From NCBI GenBank assembly GCA_009602735.1, contig WELA01007091.1:155046-176147 (forward strand): 21,102 bases of DNA. Reading direction: 5' to 3'. Below are positions 9,362 to 19,751 of this stretch, in pieces (within the stretch, counting starts at the first letter, position 1; each line of letters starts with the position of its first letter). Under the pieces are notes generated by a model. It saw only the letters and a program-made list of their open reading frames with translations, was not told the origin of the DNA and did not search any database. A program made the position numbers and the translations under genes. Source of the DNA: Mesotaenium endlicherianum (taxonomy: Eukaryota > Streptophyta > Zygnematophyceae > Zygnematales > Mesotaeniaceae).

Positions 9362-10776
9362 CTTAGATCAGCCCCGGCCTGAACTCATAGGCTGGGTTCA
9401 GAGCGCCCTGACTTCCATTTGGGGTCTCAGGGCACATGAGCCTCAATTGTTTGATCGACTCCGAAGTTGCACTTTGAACAGCAAAACAGTACATCAAGCT
9501 GATATACATTGGCGTATGAGGGCTAAAGCTTTCTATTTAGAGGCAAGAAATTAAGAGTTTGAAGAAGTAGGCTGAGGGTGCTTGATGGTTTGGTAATAGA
9601 AGATGGAAGAGTCAATGATGCAAATAAAACGGTGTTATGTGAATAATTTGAATGAGAGGACAAGCTGCTACAACCCAGAAAAGAAAAACAAAACAGAAAG
9701 AAGCAATCATATAACACATATAGAGGCGAGTAGTATATGAGAGCTCACATTGAAGCGATAAAGTCCTCGCCCCCCTCACAGAGGATGGTCCACCATTGCC
9801 AGAACCTGTGCAATCATATTCATTCCAGCTACTGAATGCTGTCACAAACTCAACACATGAAGTTAGGCTTCCTGAAACTAGCAACGACATTAGGCGTATC
9901 ACGACGTAGAATGCAAGTAAAATACTGGCGTATCAAGCCTAAGCGAGACGCTGTCTCACATTCAGGAAGATGTATCAAAAAGAGATGAATGAGACACTAT
10001 GTCTCGCCAGATCTTTAGGCGCTATCTATATTAATATGAAGGAGAAAATTCTCCAATTGCTTCATCCATCCATGGCTCCCAGCTACAGCTCCTCCTTTGT
10101 CACCCTTCGCAACTTTTCTCATATCCAGTTTTCAGTACGATTTGTACACTTTCCACCAATTTCCACATGCTCCCGCACGCTTGCCCGCAGCTTGCCCGTG
10201 TCGAAGACGAATCGTGAGAAGTCAATTAAGTCAAATAGTTGACTTTGGTTGTAAAAGTAGCTGAGAACCGAAGGAAGCTCAGATCTTCGTGTGTGCTGGA
10301 GTATGCAGTGAAAGTGAGTGCGTTGTCGATCGTCTTTTCCTTAAGAGCGTCAGGGGTTTTCTTCGCTCGCGGGGTTTACTCTTATAGAAATTGCCAGTGC
10401 ATGTGCAAATATCGATTTATTTCTCCAGCTCCTATAGCTGCCTAAGACTAATAAAGCGTCAAAACTTTAGTGCGTTGAGCTTCATACGATTCGTACCTAT
10501 CGATTAACAAGCACAACTCAAGCTTCCAGAGCTGGAAGATTGTAAGTGCTTCTTTGGGACCTTTTTCATGATAGTTTGGATCGGTTGGTGACGACATTTA
10601 CCTGTGGGCTCTATTCAGGCTGACAGGCCACCAGATAGCATCACGAGAGCCTGTGGCTTTTCTGAGTGTATAGGACTTTATGGGCTTTTGATTGTAGTCT
10701 GTTGGTCGACAAACCATGCAACAGTCGCCTTTCATGACTGCAGTTGAATAAACGGTCACCCTATAGGTTGTAGGCA
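9362..10776. other. Intergenic region between divergent genes
   Basis: This 1.4 kb separates the CHORD-like gene (minus) from the U2A' gene (plus) and should contain both promoters, and perhaps an undetected 5' exon of the CHORD-like gene. A minus-strand ORF at 9612-9902 and a plus-strand ORF at 9970-10242 have no recognisable signature. The sequence is clearly AT-richer than the downstream half of the U2A' gene. Confidence 0.55.
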
Positions 10777-13700
10777 ATGGTTCGTCTCACAGCAGACCTG
10801 ATCTTAAGCTCGCCTCAGTACTTTAACGCTGTGAAAGAGCGTGAGCTCGACCTCAGGGGTAAGCATGTTCCAGGCTCAGCAGTTAGTATGCGTAGTATAG
10901 CTGACTCATGTCATTGTATCAAGTTCGATGTGTATCCGGACATTCAGGTGTTTCGCTTATTCTCAAGTATGTGATATCCGGGAGATGTTTATATATGATT
11001 CCAGCTCTCAAGTAGGTCGTCGGGAAGGTTCAATTGGAGTTTTCAGTGATAAAGATTACTAGTTGCATAGAGTGTTGGCATATTGGGAGCCTAACGATTG
11101 TTCATCTTGGCAGGGAATAAGATATCTGTGATTGAGAATCTGGGTGCAACAGAGGTAATTAGTCACACATTTAACTGATTGTGCATTGTGTATGTACTGA
11201 GCTGTATAGGAATTTGGTACTCTGGTGGTGGGTTATACTGAAGCGTAAGCAACCACTTGTTGTTCTTCTTACAAGACTTGAACATGAGCATTTAAGTTGC
11301 AGCTCAATTTGGCCTCCTCCAAATGTGTACTTGTCTCTTAGAATGCATTCGAATAGCATATGTGAGTTTCAATTGCAGCTTACGCATTGTCAGCAGGCCT
11401 GGAACCCTATTGAGAACTTGAATTCTGGAGCACTTCCTACTTAAATACAGTGCTGATGGTTAAACTTTAAGGACAACCCACCATCTCCTTGACGTGTCCA
11501 TGAGTGTTGTCCCTACCTCGTCCAGGGCAGCTTCGTTGGGGGTTGCAAGTTATCTCGACATTCTTCTTTGCTACCCCTGAAAGGGCATTGCTGAAGCGCT
11601 CAGAGACCTGTTTTGTTATATTTGTCGGGGGTGGCAGCAGTACGTCGTTTTTCCTTCATCTGAATCACGAGTCTCTCTTGCCGCGCATAAACCCTACTTT
11701 TGACTGCATGGAACCTTATCTGTTCTTCAACAGCCTCCCAGCATGAACATACACTCGTCGAGTGATTCTGCAGGACCAATATGACAGCATCGACCTCTCA
11801 GACAATGAGATAGTGAAGCTGGAAGGGTTTCCCTACCTGAAGAGGCTCACCACATTGCTGGTTAACAACAACAGAATAGCTCGGATCAGCGCTTCGATTG
11901 GAGGTATCAGTCCCCATCACCGGTCCCACCATCTGCCACCTTCCACCTGCCAAGGCCCATCTGTCTTTTAGTCCTGCCAGTCCCATTCCTGCCCTCTCAA
12001 GTGGTCCTCCACGAGGCATCATTTTGAGAGCCAGCCCAGGTCTCATTTCATGCACCTCAAAACGCACGTGTACCTTTACCTTACGTGTATCTCGTATACA
12101 TGCAATGGCCGCACACCTGAACTTATCTGTTTGGCATTCTCACTATGGAGCATGCTGGCTGGAGTGCCAAGAGGCTGGAGCCCACTCCCAGCTTGGCCCG
12201 CTCGCATGGAGGCCTTCAGGCTGCCTGCAGAACCTTCAGGCTTGTAGGGCACGGTAGAGTGGGGGCTTTGAAGGAATTGAGACAGAAGTCTGGCTTTAGA
12301 AGGAAGTAGTCAGTTTGAGATTATGTGGCGAGCATCTGAGAGGCACTTGGATGACATGTGGCGAGGGCCAAAGTATCAAGATGGACAAAAGCCGCCCGCC
12401 CGTTCCTCTATGGCCGCCGCGCGGCGTAGGAAGCATAGGAAGGAAGGCTGGCCGGGGGTGTGGCGTGCAGTCGTGTCATTCTACGCCCCCTCTTGACCTC
12501 AGGCTGACAGCTGGTATGATGTGGACTCTGAGATTTTGAATTTGGGTCCTCCCCGTGAGCTTGTTACTTTATGACACTTGGCGCAGTGGCGACTTTGCTC
12601 AATCATTTTGGAATCAAAGTCCATAGCTGTCCATCTCTGTTCAGTAAACTGGAAAGCTCGGCAGCTGTCCATCTTTGTTCGGTCAAATCGGCTAGTCAGC
12701 AGGTATTCTGTCTGTAACCGCATATTATGGAAAGTCAACAGCTGAACCCGGTTGAATGCGCTCCTTTGCCACGCACTGTCAGGGACAAGCTTGATGAGAC
12801 ACCTGTCGCTTATCCTCTCAGTAGCAAGAAACGCCACAGTGAGGCGATCAGGGTCCAAAGTTGCTTCCCTTTGTTGTCATGCATGTGCCACTTGGGTCGC
12901 TGTGATACTTCTTACCTTCGCTCTCCATGCTGGCCCACGGTCGAGACAGTCAATGTGATTCATATCCCAGTCAAAGCCTGTTCAGAGCCCCTATTGCCGC
13001 TTCAAGGGGGTGAGGTTTTCACGCTTTCTTCAGCTATTTACCCTGGGGAGATGTGGATAGCCCATATGACTATATCAATCTCAAAGAGTAACTGCCACGT
13101 CCCCTGTCATAAAACATCAGAGGATCAGAAGTCTTGATGCCGAGGCAAAGTGCGATTGGGGCTTAGTTGACTCTGCAGCCAAAACTTAGTGTAGCGATGA
13201 AGGCATGCCGACTGTTTTTTGGTGCAAAAAGTACTGCGCACTTTCCCTGCCTTGCTTGATGCTGTGTGGCGCTGCCTCCTCACCCCATGGTATCCTAGGG
13301 CACACACCTTCTACTATTGGGCCCATGTGTGTGTACGTCCTTCTCACAAACCCTCAATCTATGCCATGTGCACATGCACGTGCATGCATCTGTGTGTCCA
13401 CTGCCCGTGGCTGTCTTCATGCAAGCCCTGCCCTATTGCCCTGGTGTGTGTCTTTCTCTCTCTCTCTCTCTCTCCCTCCCTCTTTTCCTCCCTCCCTTCT
13501 TGCCCCTCTCCCTCCCCCTCCCGCTTTTTCCCCCTCCCCTCTCTTTCCCTCTCTCCCTACCTCTCCCTTCTCCCTCGCTCCTATATATATGTATGTGCGC
13601 ACGCCTGCACGTACGCATGCTTTCCTAGTGGCCCCTTTACGATGCGTTGCCCAACTTTCGTCTCCCTCGCACTCCCGCACGCACGCCTTTGCACGCGCGC

Positions 13701-13807
13701 CTTCCTGCCTGCCCTGCAGAGTGGCTGCTCAAGCCGCAGGCGCTGGTGCATGTTGTACAGAGTGCGTCCTTAACACACGCGTATGTGTATGCCCTCTCCC
13801 ACACGCG

Positions 13808-13851
<44 letters not shown>

Positions 13852-16800
13852 GCAAAGCAGCTGCCCAAGCTGCAGACGGTGTGCCCTTGTGCGTGTGCGT
13901 GTGCGTGTGTGTGCGGGTGTGCTTCCTTCGTGACACACGTGTGCGTGTGCGTGCCCTCACCCTCTCTCTCACCCTCCCGCGCGCGCGCCCCCCCCTTGCA
14001 GAGCGGCTGCCGAAGCTGCAGACGCTGGTGCTGACCAGCAACCGCCTGGTCAACCTGGCGGAGCTCGACCCGCTGGCCTCGCTCCCGCGCCTGTGGAGCC
14101 TCAGCCTGATCGACAACATCGTGAGCAAGAAGCCCAACTACCGGCTGTACCTCGTGCACAAGCTGCCAAAGCTGCGGCTGCTGGACTTCAAGAAGGTCAA
14201 GCAGAAGGTGAGCGAGCGAGCAAGCGCAGAGCCGAGCCAAGCCGAGCGGAGGGGAGGGGAGCGAGGAGGGGGGAGGGTTGTTAGGTCTGACCGTCCCTCT
14301 TGCCTGCCTGCCTGCCTGCCTGTCTGCCTGCCTGCTTCACCTCTCTGCTCTTCTCTCCACCCTCTCTCCTCTCCTCGTGCTCCCAGCTTCTCTCTCCCTC
14401 TGTCCCCGTCCTTCCCTTCTTTCTCTTGGTCCTTTCTCTGTACGTGCGGGCTGCAACTCAAAGTAGAGCTTTCTGCAGCTGCTTCATGTGCTCGCTTCCG
14501 CACCTGCCCTCCCTTCCTGGCCCACATTCTTGTATTCTGTAGCCTCCCCATGCGCCACCTGCACGTGTATGCTCGCGCTCGCGCTCTCGCGGGCGCGTGC
14601 GTGTGCGTGTGCGTGGGCATGTGCGCGCCCGGCTGAATTTTGGCACACACCTTTGCTGCGCAGGAGAGGGAAGAGGCGAAGAAGATGTTCGGCGACAAGG
14701 GGGCGGAGCTGACGGCGAAGAAGGCGTCAGCCAACACGTTCGTGCCAGGCGAGGCCCTGGAGGAGGCGACAAGCGCCACGCCCGGTGCGCCGACGACGGA
14801 GCCAGGGCAGGCGGAGCCGGCGGAGGCGCCGAAGAAGCAGAAGGGGCCCACGCCCGAGGAGCTCACGCGCATCAAGGTGTGCTGCATGCTGGCCATGCGG
14901 GGGGGGGGCTGCCGCTGCTGGCCGGGGCTGGGTGTTCGTGCGCGCACGTGTGTGTGTGTGTGTATATATTTGCGTGAGTGTGCGCGTGTGCTTGGGCCTG
15001 CCTGTGTGTGTGTGTGTGTGTGCACGCGCGCGGCGTGTGTGGGCCTGCGTGCATATGTGTGCGTGTGTGTTGTGCGTGCGCGTGCGTGTGTGTCATTGTC
15101 TGTGTATGCGTGCTGCGGCGCGTCCCTTTGTGTGGGTGGGTCTGTGAGTGTTCCCGTGTGTGCAGAGCGCTCCCGTGTCCGGGTGTGTGTGCGTGCTTGT
15201 GCATGCATTTGTGCGCGTCCTTGTGTGTGAAGCACTTTCTCGCATTCACTCCTGAGTGTGCACCCTCTTGTGTACGCCCTTCCTGTGTACACACTTTTGG
15301 GCACCGGGGGTGGCGCAGCCAACCTCGGTCACGAGTACTGCGAGACAGTTTGCTTTTTTTTGGGGGGGGCTGTCCGAATATGCTTGGTGCTGAACGTCTG
15401 CCTGCCTCTAATCTGCACGCGCGCGCGCGTGCACGTGTGCAGGCCGCAATCGCGGCGTCGCAAACCCTGGAAGAGGTCGAGCGCCTCGAAAATGTAAGAG
15501 ACTCTTGCCCAGCAACTCCCAAAACTCTCGCCCAAAACTTCCCCCCCCCCGCGCGCGCGGGTAGAGCCCTATCAGGTCTCTTCGAAGTGGCGTGCAGCAG
15601 CCTCTCAGGGCATGGCACTAGGAGGCGCGTGCTGTGAGGCATTTGTGAGGCGTGAATTTCCATCTTGCTTCCAGCCTGGCAGCAGGCTTACCTCTCTCTT
15701 TGGCAACCTCCCCCAGCTCCTCTGTGCTGCCCTTTCAACTCCTCTGCTGCCGCTCTCCCTCTCATCTCACCCGGCCAACGTCAGCATGAGCTTCTGCCAG
15801 TCTCAGTCTGTGATCTGTCTCCACGAAGCGGGTCCTTCTTTGCATTGCAGCCCTGCGCATGAGGAGTATCCTTCAAAGAATTTGTAAAAGAATTTTGCGC
15901 TGTTGTTTGAGGGTGTGCTTGTAGGGAGTAGGGTTTGTTTTTGACCTCATATTTAGATATGGTAGCAGTTCTAGCGGGGGACGGGCGGCCGGGGAGGAGA
16001 GGAGAAGCCGGGTGGGGTGGAGGGATGGGCGGGGGTTCCCGTGTTATGTGTCTGCCTTGGAGAGTGAGCAAGAGTGGGGGGGGCTCATGCTATGTGACGA
16101 GAGTTGAATGCAGGAGAGGTAAAAGGTGCGCTCGACTCGTTCTCTGTTTTTGTGCGTATCGAACGCCGTGCACCTTCCAAGTGTTGCCTTCAGGACTTGC
16201 GTGTATCAGAGTGCACTGTGTGTTTGGGTCGGTAGTGCACCAACGTCAGCACGTGCCGTGGAAGTCGAGCAAGTGATTAAGATAGGACTCCGGAAGCAGC
16301 CAAACGCCTGGGCTGGGGATTGACTGCACAGCCAGCGATGCTGCATGACCACCCGCTCATAGCCTGTGGGTGGCTGCGGGTGGACGCTCATGCTGTGGGG
16401 GGCGCTTTAGTGACCTCGCAAGAGAAAATGAACGGCAGCGTGTGACAGCACATCTTCTTCGGCCCGCCCGCTTCCGCAAATACGATGCTCCTGCAAGTCG
16501 ATGCACTGTGGGGCGTGACGTTCCTGATGCTCGTGCGGGAAGTGCACCCTGTGTCCTTTGATGCGATCAGAATCACGCGCAAGGGGTTCCTTTGTGTCCA
16601 GAGTTCTCAAAAGGTAATCACTTTGATGGTGTACTGATGTTTTTTGCCTAGTTGTGGTGGTGGTCCTTTTGAAACTGCTGCAGGCGCTGAGAACGGGCCA
16701 GCTGCCAACAGATCTGAGGCTACCGGGGGACGAGCCAATGGGGGGCGAGGAGCCCGAGGGCGCCGACGCCAGCAAGGAGGCGCCCAACGGCGAGGCGCCA

Positions 16801-17047
16801 GCTGGCACCGCCCAGGCCATGGACGAGGTATTGCGGCCTCCGAAAGCAAGCCCTCCCTCCTCTGTGGCTGTCACCCTCCTCTTACACTTTACCCCTCGTG
16901 ATGTTTCCGCTTCTCTGCTGTCCCTCATTCTGCTCCCTCCCTCTCTTGTCCCTCTCTACACCCCCCCAGGCTCTCCCAAAGCCCGCAGCTTGCACCTGCT
17001 TCAGCCACCTGCTTCAACTCCAGGGTGCGCCAGCTGTCACCCTGTAG
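10777..17047 (+). CDS. SNRPA1: U2 small nuclear ribonucleoprotein A' (U2A'/Lea1), eight exons
   Basis: U2A' is the leucine-rich-repeat protein that pairs with U2B'' on stem-loop IV of U2 snRNA in the spliceosome. Exons are 10777-10858, 11114-11154, 11774-11903, 14002-14207, 14664-14876, 15443-15493, 16684-16827 and 16970-17047 (TAG). All introns are GT-AG and every phase matches, giving 314 residues against about 255 in human. Diagnostic motifs are MVRLTADLI and RELDLRG (exon 1), VIENLGAT (exon 2), DLSDNEIVKL and LLVNNNRI (exon 3), LTSNRL, LDPLASL and LLDFKKVK (exon 4), EREEAKKMF and a Lys/Pro-rich linker (exon 5), and LEEVERLEN|ALRTGQLP across exons 6-7. Residues 1 to about 153 form the LRR domain and its cap. 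The extra length lies in an Ala/Pro/Glu-rich linker and an acidic tail. Exon 8 is an inference: its acceptor follows a strong pyrimidine tract and its phase fits, but reading on from exon 7 is also open to about 17196. The intron 5 donor GTGTGC is weak. Confidence 0.93.
13449..13585 (+). repeat. Polypyrimidine tract in U2A' intron 3
   Basis: A CT dinucleotide run (about 13455-13474) passes into about 110 nt of CCT/CCCT-rich sequence on the sense strand, ending at an alternating TATATATGTATGTGCG patch. It is a possible splicing-regulator binding region or H-DNA former. Confidence 0.9.
13716..14036 (+). repeat. Three tandem copies of the intron 3 end plus exon 4 start
   Basis: The sequence GCAG|AGCGGCTGCCGAAGCTGCAG at the true junction (14001/14002) has two earlier relatives. 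Copy A is at 13716 onward, with GCAG|AGTGGCTGCTCAAG and 29 of 34 bases equal to the true site. Copy B is at 13852 onward, with GCAA in place of GCAG and then AGCAGCTGCCCAAGCTGCAG. Copies start 136 and 146 nt apart. The DNA between copies is also similar: GTGCGTCCTT, ACACACG, TGCCCTC and CGCGC elements appear in the same order. Copy A keeps an acceptor AG; copy B does not. Confidence 0.88.
13807..13850 (+). repeat. GCCT tetranucleotide microsatellite, eleven units
   Basis: Eleven uninterrupted GCCT units lie immediately before copy B of the duplicated exon 4 start. In one frame they read Leu-Pro-Ala-Cys. Confidence 0.97.
14301..14336 (+). repeat. TGCC tetranucleotide microsatellite with one interruption
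   Basis: About nine TGCC units, with one TGTC variant, lie in U2A' intron 4. The same motif as the GCCT repeat about 460 nt upstream suggests related slippage or duplication. Confidence 0.95.
14946..15230 (+). repeat. GT-rich tract in U2A' intron 5
   Basis: GT dinucleotide runs (about 14948-14964 and 15003-15022) lie within nearly 300 nt of TGTG, GCGTG and TGCGTG words, all on the sense strand and beginning some 70 nt after the weak donor GTGTGC. In RNA this is a GU-repeat region. Confidence 0.9.
16001..16040 (+). repeat. G-rich tract in U2A' intron 6
   Basis: Runs of three to five G separated by one to four bases (GGGTGGGG, GGAGGGATGGGCGGGGG) occur on the sense strand, with quadruplex potential in the transcript. 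Confidence 0.65.
16449..16613 (+). other. Possible cassette exon in U2A' intron 6
   Basis: After an acceptor-like GTGTGACAG, 55 codons stay open (starting HIFFGPPASANTMLL) to a strong donor, AAAAG|GTAATC. Both ends are phase 0, matching exon 6 and exon 7. The following intron would be 70 nt. The peptide is not low-complexity but has no family I recognise, and inclusion would split the conserved VERLEN-ALRTGQLP segment. Confidence 0.3.
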
Positions 17048-19751
17048 TGGAACCGACAGGAACCTCTTTTGCTCTGTCTTGGGGCCCTGGCCAGGGTCTG
17101 GGGCTTAGGGAGCTGTGGGTTACATTCAGCCCAATCGGCGGGCGGTTGAGGGGGAGGCTCGGGCTTGCAGGGTTTGCCATAGGAGCCCACGGTTAGCAGG
17201 AGCCCATTTTGTATCTTTAGACAACACTCAGCTCGTTATTTTCCTGCCTTGCAGAGAAGTGTGTGCAAGTAAGGCCACACCGTTAGTCCCAGAGCTAGAG
17301 GAAGGCTCCCTCCGCTTGGTGCTCCCCTGCTTGCTCAGTGAAGGGGATGGTTTCAAGGGTACTGTCAGACGTGGGGCTAGCAGCTTGTCTGGCGGAAGGT
17401 GTTTGTGTACGAAGTGGGGAACGTCGGGCAAGTATGTGCTGGCACGGACACGTGTATGTGTGTGTGTGTGCGTGTGCTACCCTCTAGCATGTTTAGAGAC
17501 ACGTCTGCGGTCACGCCCGAGAGCGCGGGGCAATCGTGGATGTGCTACTCGCGGGCTGACCTCACTCGTGTTCATGTTACTTTCCTTGCCTGAGATATCT
17601 GGTTCTTTGGAGCGCGTGCACATGCCGGCACCAGCATAGCACCAGCTAGCTCCTAGCTGGCACCTAACTCTAACTGACCCTAAGCCCAACATTAATATAA
17701 CTTTTCATCCAAAACCCTGAAAGCGCTATTTCTAGGCTCTCACTCTTATTGTGTACTTTGGTATACTGTTCGCATACTTCAGTCTACCAGCTGAGTTGTT
17801 TCGATTAAATGCTCCGATATGCTAGTCGTGAATGTCAACATACTAAAGGACTCTGGAGCCCACAGGCTCTGGCTGCCCGCGTGTCAGAAGCGCAAACTGC
17901 AGAACGAGGGGCCTTTTTTGCGAAGGGGTTTGCGAAGGGCATATGGCATGTAGTTACTTATTGAATGTAGTGCGGTTTCGGTGACCTTGTGTTCAAAGGG
18001 CATATGGCATATGGTTACTTATCGAATGTGATCCACTTTTGATAATTTTGTGTTGCTGGCGATACTCCGATAGCATGGTGATGGGTTTCTGCCAAGTTTC
18101 CGGCTAGATTTTGAAAGGCAGTTACTTTAGCTTGTGTCGTGCTGCCTTTCTCTAACATCCATGTTTCAATGTGGAAAATAAGCCTTTACATGTTGGAGGC
18201 CGTGTGTGCAGGACTAAGGCGCAAGCTGGCCTGGCCTTGTGAGAGGGGAGGAGGAGTAGGGGGTGGTCGCATTCAGCAGGACACCTTAGAAGAATAAAAT
18301 AAACGAAGAAAAATAGAATGATAGATCTGACTGTGATGACCTCAAGTTCGAGGTGTAGCAGTGACCCCACCTTTGTAGTTGGGCTCTCGTGTCTGCACGT
18401 ATTGTATGTCGTAAATTTGAACTTCAGAATCTTTCTTCGTGTGGACTCAATATGCATGCTACGAGAACATTGAGGGGCCCAGTACCAAAGCTGTCTCGCT
18501 TGTCTTCCATAAATGCGTATACTTCGACAACATTGACCAACTTTCGCATTTCGCAAAAGCAGATCTTGTCAAATGCAAACGAGCGTCTACAGTTGCTCCA
18601 CTTTAGAGGACAAAGTACAGTAGTACAAGGTTTGTGGTCCTTTGCAATGTAAGCGTCATCTTCTCATGTATCGATCTTAATACTTGCAATGCTCAGATTC
18701 ATAAATTTGCAGCAACATGCATCGCCAGCCTTGCCAATGCATTCTTGTCTGATTTCCAATATTTTCCTTTTGGATGAGTGTACATCTGTTTTTCAAAGTC
18801 GATTCATGATCATGATGTCAGAGCGCTGCTTGGAAAAATAGGAAGAGAGTGTGTGGCAGCATATGTGAAGGCCATGATTAAAGGTTAGGTGTTCAGCACA
18901 GTCGTGTATTTTTTTTGGTGTGCCTTCACATTAATTGCTCTTCCAGTTGAGCAACTATGTAACGTGGAGTGTTACTTGACATAAGAAGTGGCATATTTGT
19001 GTATTGATTAAACTACTTAGTCTATTTTTGATCTTCATGTTAGCACATTGTAGTATTTGTGATAGGCATCTTTATTTGTGATTCATCATCCATCTTATAC
19101 GCAATCTGCGAAAGTTTAAGTAAGTGAGGGGTACATTAATACTACGTCTACTCCATCTGTTACCACATTGTGGCCTGCCTGTATCATGGGAGCGTATATC
19201 ATCAACTTGTGCATGAGTGTATGACAAGTCCACATTAGGACACAGGAGGAAGATTGACTCGGTCGTCGTTATTAGGTGCAGCTTACATGAAGAGCCATTC
19301 TGCATCAAAACGTTTACTGTGTTACACGGCCCCTTAAAGCGTACACATTCTCTCGCACGCCCGTACAGAACGTCGGCTGCTACTCGCGCGTGCAGGCCTC
19401 CGCCTGCCCTTTGCTGTTCCTGATATTTTGCTCAGCACGGTTTCAGCACCCAGGCACACCCAGGCGCGTTCTGTAAAAACGCCAATCAGCTCCAAATCCG
19501 AAAGCACCTCGGGCTCATGTGCATTTGCTACAGAAGCAATTTCGAGTCGGACATAGGAAGATATTCCCACAACGGGGCATATACTCTGAGGAATAGCTCA
19601 CAGTAGTTTTACGTAGTACTTTCAGAGGAGAGTGTGAAGGTTTTTGGTGACAATATTTTTTTCTGTTTCAGCTCAATCAGCTGTATCTTTCTGAGTGCCG
19701 GTGTAATAAAACTTCTGCGCATATATTGGAAGGAGCACGTTAGTTAGCACA
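17048..19751. other. 3' flank of the U2A' gene and upstream region of the Tim17-family gene
   Basis: No convincing coding exon is seen in this 2.7 kb. It holds a TG repeat near 17455-17470, a 61-bp tandem duplication (17937-18058) and, close to the next gene, a strong acceptor-like site TTTTTTTCTGTTTCAG ending at 19671. The latter lies 80 nt before the ATG and suggests a 5'-UTR intron. A minus-strand ORF at 19334-19570 ends in an Arg/Ser-rich tail and is unassigned. Confidence 0.55.
17937..18058. repeat. 61-bp imperfect tandem duplication
   Basis: Two adjacent copies, from 17937 and from 17998, both begin GGGCATATGGCAT and share GTTACTTAT, GAATGT and TTGTGTT at the same spacing, with many substitutions in the middle. 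Confidence 0.88.

Noticed and set aside
9027..9554. A 175-codon plus-strand ORF
   Set aside because: It is antisense to the conserved CHORD-like exon and its upstream exon candidate, which explain the lack of stops better.
13205..13933. Long overlapping plus-strand ORFs of 184 and 242 codons
   Set aside because: They cover CT and GCCT repeats in U2A' intron 3, have no conserved motif and differ only by frame.
13647..14636. A 329-codon plus-strand ORF with Leu-Pro-Ala-Cys and Cys-Val repeats
   Set aside because: Only the middle (14002-14207) is a conserved U2A' exon. The rest is intron with stop-free simple repeats, although part of it may be an alternative exon extension, as reported separately.
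14138..15322. A 394-codon minus-strand ORF rich in His, Thr and Arg
   Set aside because: It is the antisense reading of U2A' exons 4-5 and of GT-rich introns 4 and 5. Its composition follows the CA repeats and it shows no domain.
16654..17196. A single 180-codon terminal exon for the U2A' gene starting at 16654
   Set aside because: Joining exon 6 at the TAG acceptor (16651) gives an early stop. The acceptor at 16683 restores the conserved VERLEN-ALRTGQLP sequence, and a strong acceptor at 16969 supports an extra intron, although read-through cannot be excluded.
18330..18362. TCAAGTTCGAGGT as a possible tRNA T-arm
   Set aside because: No matching acceptor, D or anticodon arms could be placed around it on either strand.
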